Source: Burkholderia sp. Ac-20365 (lineage in GTDB: Bacteria; Pseudomonadota; Gammaproteobacteria; Burkholderiales; Burkholderiaceae). From it: DNA of 64,000 nt. Below, one piece after another: positions 59,973 through 64,000 of this stretch. The notes below the pieces were generated by a model that worked only from the letters and a program-made list of their open reading frames with translations, ran no database searches and was not told the DNA's origin. The stretch covers positions 1 to 64,000 of the forward strand of contig NZ_JAAGPI010000034.1 in NCBI RefSeq assembly GCF_017104715.1, written 5' to 3'. Position 1 is the first letter of the stretch, and every line of letters begins with the position of its first letter. The position numbers and the translations under genes were made by a program.

Positions 59973-60830
59973 TCAGGCCGGGAAATCGGTCGATGCCGAC
60001 AGCGCCTTCCACGCCTGCGTTTCCGACGTAACGTACACATTCTTGTCGGCGATTGCTTTCAACGTGTCCGTGCCAAGCGGCAAACGCGACGGCGGAGTTA
60101 CTGCGTGAACTAGCGCGACGACGGCAGTTGCCAGCCTTTCGGGATCGCCTGGCTGGTTATGGTTGATGCTGACCGCGAGTTCGCGCAACTTGCCTGACGT
60201 TTGCGCGTAGTCGTCGATGATCTCCTTGCCGACCAGCAGCGACGACGTGTCGAGAAAATCCGTGCGAAAGAAGCCGGGCTCGATGGCGGTCGCATGAATG
60301 CCGAGCGGCTTCAGTTCGTCATGCAAGGCTTCCGTGATGCCTTCGACCGCGAACTTCGTGGAACTGTAGACGCCAACGCCTGCAGCCGCGCGATAGCCGA
60401 CGATCGACGACGTGTTGATCACGTGCCCCGAGCGCTGTTTGCGCATGACGGGCAGCACCGCACGCGTTACGTTCAGCAGGCCGAAGACGTTGGTGTCGTA
60501 CATGCGCCGCACATCCGCGTCGCTCGATTCTTCGACGGCGGCCAGCAGGCCGAAGCCCGCGTTGTTGATCAGCACGTCGATGCGGCCGAATTTCTCCACC
60601 GCTGCTTCGACGGCCGCTTTCGCTTGCGCCTCGCTGGTCACGTCGAGTGCGACGGTCAACAAGGCAGGCGATTCACCCAGACGCTCGACGATCGCCGCGG
60701 TATTGCGCCCCGTGGCGACCACCGCATTACCATCCGCCAGCGCGGCCTTGGCGATCAGCGCACCCAGACCGCGCGTTGCGCCCGTGATAAACCAGACGCG
60801 TTTGAATTGCTGTTTCGTGACGTTGCTCAT
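59973..60830 (-). CDS. Short-chain dehydrogenase/reductase
   Basis: The 285-residue classical SDR has the cofactor motif TGATRGLGALIA, NNAGFGLLAAVEE, a catalytic Tyr-x3-Lys as YSSTK and FAVEGITEALHDEL. It is the middle gene of the minus-strand run, 44 bases after the first SDR and 78 before the luciferase-like gene. The substrate is unknown. Confidence 0.9.
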   Translation of the reverse strand: MSNVTKQQFKRVWFITGATRGLGALIAKAALADGNAVVATGRNTAAIVERLGESPALLTVALDVTSEAQAKAAVEAAVEKFGRIDVLINNAGFGLLAAVEESSDADVRRMYDTNVFGLLNVTRAVLPVMRKQRSGHVINTSSIVGYRAAAGVGVYSSTKFAVEGITEALHDELKPLGIHATAIEPGFFRTDFLDTSSLLVGKEIIDDYAQTSGKLRELAVSINHNQPGDPERLATAVVALVHAVTPPSRLPLGTDTLKAIADKNVYVTSETQAWKALSASTDFPA

Positions 60831-60874
60831 GTCCTGCTCCTGCGTGTATATGTCCTTGAAGCCCGCTGCGTTCC

Positions 60875-61606
60875 TTAAAAGTCCTGCACGGTCGGTCGGA
60901 TTACGATTTCGTTGACATCGACCGAATGCGGTTGCTCGATCGCGTAAGCGATGGCCTGCGCGATGGCATCGGCGGGAATGGCCATCTTGTAGAAATCGAC
61001 GACGAAGTTGCGGCTGTCGTCATGGCCCGAGCCGAACTTGAGTTCGGTATCGATCGCACCCGGAGAGATCACCGTAGTGCGAATCTTGCCGCCCACTTCA
61101 TGACGCAAGCCCTCGGAAATCGCGCGAACCGCGAACTTGGTGCCCGAATACACCGTGCCGCCGGGGCTGAACACTTTCAGGCCCACCACGGACGCAATGT
61201 TGATGAAATGCCCCGACTGCTGCTTTTCAAACACGGGCAATGCCGCTGCGACGCCGTAGAGCAGACCTTTGATGTTGATGTCGATCATGCGATCCCACTC
61301 GTCTGTCTTGCGCAGCGACAGTGGCGCGATGGCCATCAGGCCGGCGTTGTTGACCATCACATCGAGCCGGCCATGTTGCGACACGACGTCGTCGATCAGA
61401 CGAATGACTTGCGTTTGATCCGTTACGTCGAGCGGGTGAACGGACGCCTTGCCGCCCTTTGCGGCGATTTCGGCGGCGATGCGTTCCAGCTTGTCGAGCC
61501 GGCGCGCGGCGAGTGCCACCGTGGCGCCTTTCGACGCGAGAAGTTTAGCGGTGGCTTCTCCGATTCCGCTGGAAGCACCTGTAACAATGATTACCTGGTT
61601 AGCCAT
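60875..61606 (-). CDS. Short-chain dehydrogenase/reductase, YdfG-like
   Basis: The 243-residue SDR shows TGASSGIGEATAKLLA, NNAGLMAIAPL, the active-site YSGTK and SPGAIDTEL. It resembles NADP-dependent YdfG/serine dehydrogenase-type SDRs. It is the first gene of the operon and is divergent from the LysR regulator, from which its start is separated by about 110 bases. Confidence 0.9.
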   Translation of the reverse strand: MANQVIIVTGASSGIGEATAKLLASKGATVALAARRLDKLERIAAEIAAKGGKASVHPLDVTDQTQVIRLIDDVVSQHGRLDVMVNNAGLMAIAPLSLRKTDEWDRMIDINIKGLLYGVAAALPVFEKQQSGHFINIASVVGLKVFSPGGTVYSGTKFAVRAISEGLRHEVGGKIRTTVISPGAIDTELKFGSGHDDSRNFVVDFYKMAIPADAIAQAIAYAIEQPHSVDVNEIVIRPTVQDF

Positions 61607-61683
61607 GGTATTTCTCCGAGGGCTGTTGAATTGCGTGGAATCAAGTCTCGCCGTTAAAAGGATTTTTGATTAGACTGGAATGT

Positions 61684-61701
61684 ATGGAATCTCTTTTCCA
61701 T
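61684..61701. promoter_or_regulatory. Inverted repeat ATGGAA-N6-TTCCAT at the SDR/LysR promoter
   Basis: A perfect six-base-arm inverted repeat lies between the SDR start (61606) and the LysR start. It is a plausible LysR-binding site and argues for a LysR start downstream of it (61704 or 61719). Confidence 0.4.
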
Positions 61702-61718
61702 CCATGCAAAAATCATCC

Positions 61719-62630
61719 ATGACCGAACCTGCCGATCTAAACGACATCGCCGTCTTTGCGCGCGTGGCGCAACTCGAGAGTTTTAGCCGTGCAGCGCGAG
61801 CACTCGGCATGCCTGTCTCCACAGTGAGCCGCAAGGTGTCGGCGCTCGAGGAACGGCTTGGGGTGACGCTTCTGCAGCGCACGACCCGCAAGCTCAGCTT
61901 GACCGTGCAGGGGCGCACCTATTTCGATGCATGCAGCGAGCCGCTTAACCATCTGTATGATGCGGAGCGCGTGATTACCCAAACGCAAAAGAAGCCTGAA
62001 GGTCTGTTGCGCATCTCCGGGCCCGTCATGCTGCAACAGGAGGCGTTTTACGACTTCCTGTCTTCATTCCTGAAGCGCTATCCGCACATCCAGGTGGACC
62101 TGTACTTCACCAACGTGTTCGTCGACCTGATTGCAGAGAACGTCGACGTGGCGATCCGCTTTGGCGATTTGCAAGACTCGAGCCTGGTGGCCCAACGGAT
62201 TGGCAAAAATGTTCGCCATCTCGCCGCTTCTCCTGAGTACCTGAAGAATCACCCGCTCCTTTCCCGCCCCGAAGAACTCAGCGAGCATCTTTGCGTGCTG
62301 AGCAACGCAAGAAACAACGAGACAGAATGGCATCTGGTCAGTGGAAGGAAATCGGCCAAGGTCCGCGTAACGGGCCCAGTCGCCGCGCGCGACTTTCACA
62401 TCGTCAGCGCGTTCGCGCTTCGCGGGCATGGCATCGCCCTTCTTCCGTCGAGCTATTCCGATGCACCGATCGCTCGCGGGAAACTGCGTCGCGTACTGCC
62501 TGAATGGTCATCACCTGAGATCTTCGTGCACGCTGTTTATCCGACGCGTCGCTTCATGCCTTCAAAACTCAGCGCGTTTCTTGAAGCGCTAAAAGCTTGG
62601 GATGGACCGCTATGGCTTCCGTTGCGCTAG
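61719..62630 (+). CDS. LysR-family transcriptional regulator
   Basis: From the ATG at 61719 the protein has 303 residues; ATGs at 61704 and 61680 are in frame and no ribosome-binding site decides. The HTH is LNDIAVFARVAQLESFSRAARALGMPVSTVSRKV, and the effector domain contains FTNVFVDLIAENVDVAIRFG, typical of the AaeR/DsdC-like branch. It should control the divergent SDR-SDR-luciferase-like operon. Confidence 0.9.
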   Translation: MTEPADLNDIAVFARVAQLESFSRAARALGMPVSTVSRKVSALEERLGVTLLQRTTRKLSLTVQGRTYFDACSEPLNHLYDAERVITQTQKKPEGLLRISGPVMLQQEAFYDFLSSFLKRYPHIQVDLYFTNVFVDLIAENVDVAIRFGDLQDSSLVAQRIGKNVRHLAASPEYLKNHPLLSRPEELSEHLCVLSNARNNETEWHLVSGRKSAKVRVTGPVAARDFHIVSAFALRGHGIALLPSSYSDAPIARGKLRRVLPEWSSPEIFVHAVYPTRRFMPSKLSAFLEALKAWDGPLWLPLR

Positions 62631-62646
62631 CGCGCTGCAACAACGC

Positions 62647-63987
62647 TCATTTGCCGCTGGCGGCTACCCGCCAGACCGTATTGCCAAGATCGTCGGCGAT
62701 CAGCAGCGCTCCGCTCCTGTCGACCGCGAGTCCCACGGGCCGACCGCGAGCGTGGTTGTCGGGACTCAGGAAGCCGGTCACGACATCCTGCGCTGGACCG
62801 CTCGGCATTCCGTCATGAAAGGGAATGTAGACGACCTTATAGCCGTTTAGCGGGCTTCGATCCCAACTCCCGTGCTCTCCGACGAAAGCACCGCCGCGGT
62901 ATGCCGCGGGAAGATTCGTCCCCTGGTAAAATGCCATTCCAAGCGGGGCAACGTGGGAACTCAGTGCATAGTCGGGCGCAATCGCTCTCGCAACGAGGTC
63001 TGGTCGCTGCGGCATAACGCGCGGATCCACGTGGTTTCCGTAATAGCTATACGGCCACCCATAGAACGCGCCGTCTTTGACGGATGTCATGTAGTCCGGG
63101 ACGAGATCCGGGCCGAGTTCGTCCCGCTCGTTTACCACCGTCCATAACTTGCCCGTCTGCGGCTCCCATTGGAAACCATTGGGATTGCGCAGGCCGCTTG
63201 CGAATATGCGATGCGCGCCCGTGGTCCGATCGACCTCCCAGATGTCCGCGCGATCGATCTCGGCCTGCATGCCGTTTTCGGCTATGTTGCTATTCGACCC
63301 AATGCCTACGTACAGTTTCGATCCATCGGCGCTTGCAATCAAACTCTTGGTCCAATGGTGATTGATGGGCCCCGCTGGCAAATCGGTGAGCTTCGTGCCG
63401 GGCGCACTGATTTGCGTGTCGCCGTCGTGATAGGGGTAGCGGACGATTGCATCCGTGTTTGCGACGTACAGATCGTGTCCGACAAGCGCCACGCCAAAAG
63501 GCGAATTCAGATGATCGAGGAAGACTGTCTGGGTCAGCGGCTGGCCGTTCGTTCCGCCACGCAGGAGCGTAATGCGGTTCCCCGCCTGATTGAACTCACC
63601 GGCAGCGCCCAGCACTACGCCGACGACAAGGTCTTTGGGACGCATCACAGGCGCATCAGGCCCACTCGACTCGATTACCAGGACATCCCCGTTCGGCAGG
63701 ACGTAAAGCGATCTTGGACGCTTCAGCCCTTTTGCCAGCGCACTGACTTGCAGACCTTCCGGGACCGTGGGCGTCTCGTCCTGCGCCCAGGCTCTCGGGG
63801 TCGCGATGCGCATTGGCGGAAACAGATATTGCCTCAATCCAGGCAGCACCGGATTAGCACCAATCTGCAATTTCGGGTCGGCTGCCGTGTAGTCGTCGCA
63901 ACCCGCTAGCGAAAGCGTGAGCGCCATGGCAACACTCGACAGCGACATGACCGCAGCGCGTCGGGTCAGGGATTGAGCTGTTTTCAT
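62647..63987 (-). CDS. L-sorbosone dehydrogenase-like PQQ/beta-propeller lipoprotein
   Basis: The 446-residue protein has an N-terminal signal with lipobox LAGC (about Cys30) and a six-bladed beta-propeller of the sugar/sorbosone dehydrogenase family, with LKRPRSLYVLPNGDVLV, GIGSNSNIAENG, IFASGLRNPNGFQWEP, VNERDELGPDLVPDYMT and FVGEHGSWDRSPLNGY. Such proteins oxidise sugars or aldehydes in the periplasm with PQQ, though many lack known activity. It converges on the LysR gene and begins 13 bases before the window end region, so its promoter is cut off. Confidence 0.88.
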   Translation of the reverse strand: MKTAQSLTRRAAVMSLSSVAMALTLSLAGCDDYTAADPKLQIGANPVLPGLRQYLFPPMRIATPRAWAQDETPTVPEGLQVSALAKGLKRPRSLYVLPNGDVLVIESSGPDAPVMRPKDLVVGVVLGAAGEFNQAGNRITLLRGGTNGQPLTQTVFLDHLNSPFGVALVGHDLYVANTDAIVRYPYHDGDTQISAPGTKLTDLPAGPINHHWTKSLIASADGSKLYVGIGSNSNIAENGMQAEIDRADIWEVDRTTGAHRIFASGLRNPNGFQWEPQTGKLWTVVNERDELGPDLVPDYMTSVKDGAFYGWPYSYYGNHVDPRVMPQRPDLVARAIAPDYALSSHVAPLGMAFYQGTNLPAAYRGGAFVGEHGSWDRSPLNGYKVVYIPFHDGMPSGPAQDVVTGFLSPDNHARGRPVGLAVDRSGALLIADDLGNTVWRVAASGK

Positions 63988-64000
63988 CAGTTGGCTACTC

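Noticed and set aside
1..64000. CRISPR arrays, tRNA genes, insertion sequences, integrases and phage genes
   Set aside because: No regularly spaced repeats, tRNA-like cloverleaf next to the rRNA fragment, transposase or integrase motifs were found on reading both strands.

Overview
The window is high-GC DNA from a member of the Burkholderiales, most likely Paraburkholderia, Caballeronia or a close relative. The left edge holds the 5' end of a 16S rRNA gene on the minus strand with a beta-proteobacterial leader (boxA, P1-type promoter). Gene families such as an RcnB-like exported protein, a YghU-type GST, GcvA-like LysR regulators and MHS-family transporters fit this placement. No CRISPR array, tRNA, insertion sequence or phage gene was seen.

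Layout. 1-6.2 kb: rRNA leader, a broken gene remnant, a cupin/LysR divergent pair, a small chimeric ORF, yghU, and a lone TonB-dependent siderophore receptor behind a Fur box. 6.6-14.4 kb: an IclR regulator followed by a same-strand catabolic run (MHS transporter, PanE-like reductase, SDR, PuuE-like deacetylase, gamma-glutamyltransferase-family enzyme, old yellow enzyme). 14.5-21.8 kb: a second IclR gene divergent from HyuA1-HyuB1, an orphan periplasmic binding protein and a FAD oxidase. 21.8-29.1 kb (minus): HyuA2-HyuB2-MHS transporter-D-amino-acid dehydrogenase-IclR. 29.4-35.6 kb: an XRE-cupin regulator of PuuR type, a PotABC-like ABC transporter with a PuuB-like oxidase (minus), and its divergent binding protein. 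35.7-45.1 kb: HyuA3-HyuB3-old yellow enzyme-HyuA4-HyuB4.

The stretch from about 6.6 to 45.1 kb therefore looks like a catabolic island for nitrogenous, probably cyclic amide or amine, compounds. It has four ATP-dependent HyuA/HyuB amidohydrolase pairs, three flavin amine oxidases or dehydrogenases, two old yellow enzymes, two MHS permeases, one complete ABC importer and four regulators. Two sets of inverted-repeat sites recur in its divergent promoters (an ATCG-N5-CGAT site and a PuuR-like site), which suggests coordinated control. The substrate cannot be read from sequence.

45.2-49.8 kb is an electrophile and aldehyde defence region: a NemR-type repressor with two identical NemR boxes, a DJ-1/PfpI protein, and a complete frmR-frmA formaldehyde module with its operator. 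49.9-52.7 kb holds an amino-acid-type binding protein, a BesD/HalD-family iron oxygenase carrying the hydroxylase-type HxD motif, and a divergent LysR gene.

53.2-58.4 kb is the strongest candidate for an undescribed system: a four-gene envelope operon encoding an OmpA-domain lipoprotein, a five-helix membrane protein, an exported von Willebrand-like protein and a CAP-domain lipoprotein. 58.9-64 kb holds an SDR-SDR-luciferase-like monooxygenase operon with a divergent LysR gene, then a sorbosone-dehydrogenase-like lipoprotein.
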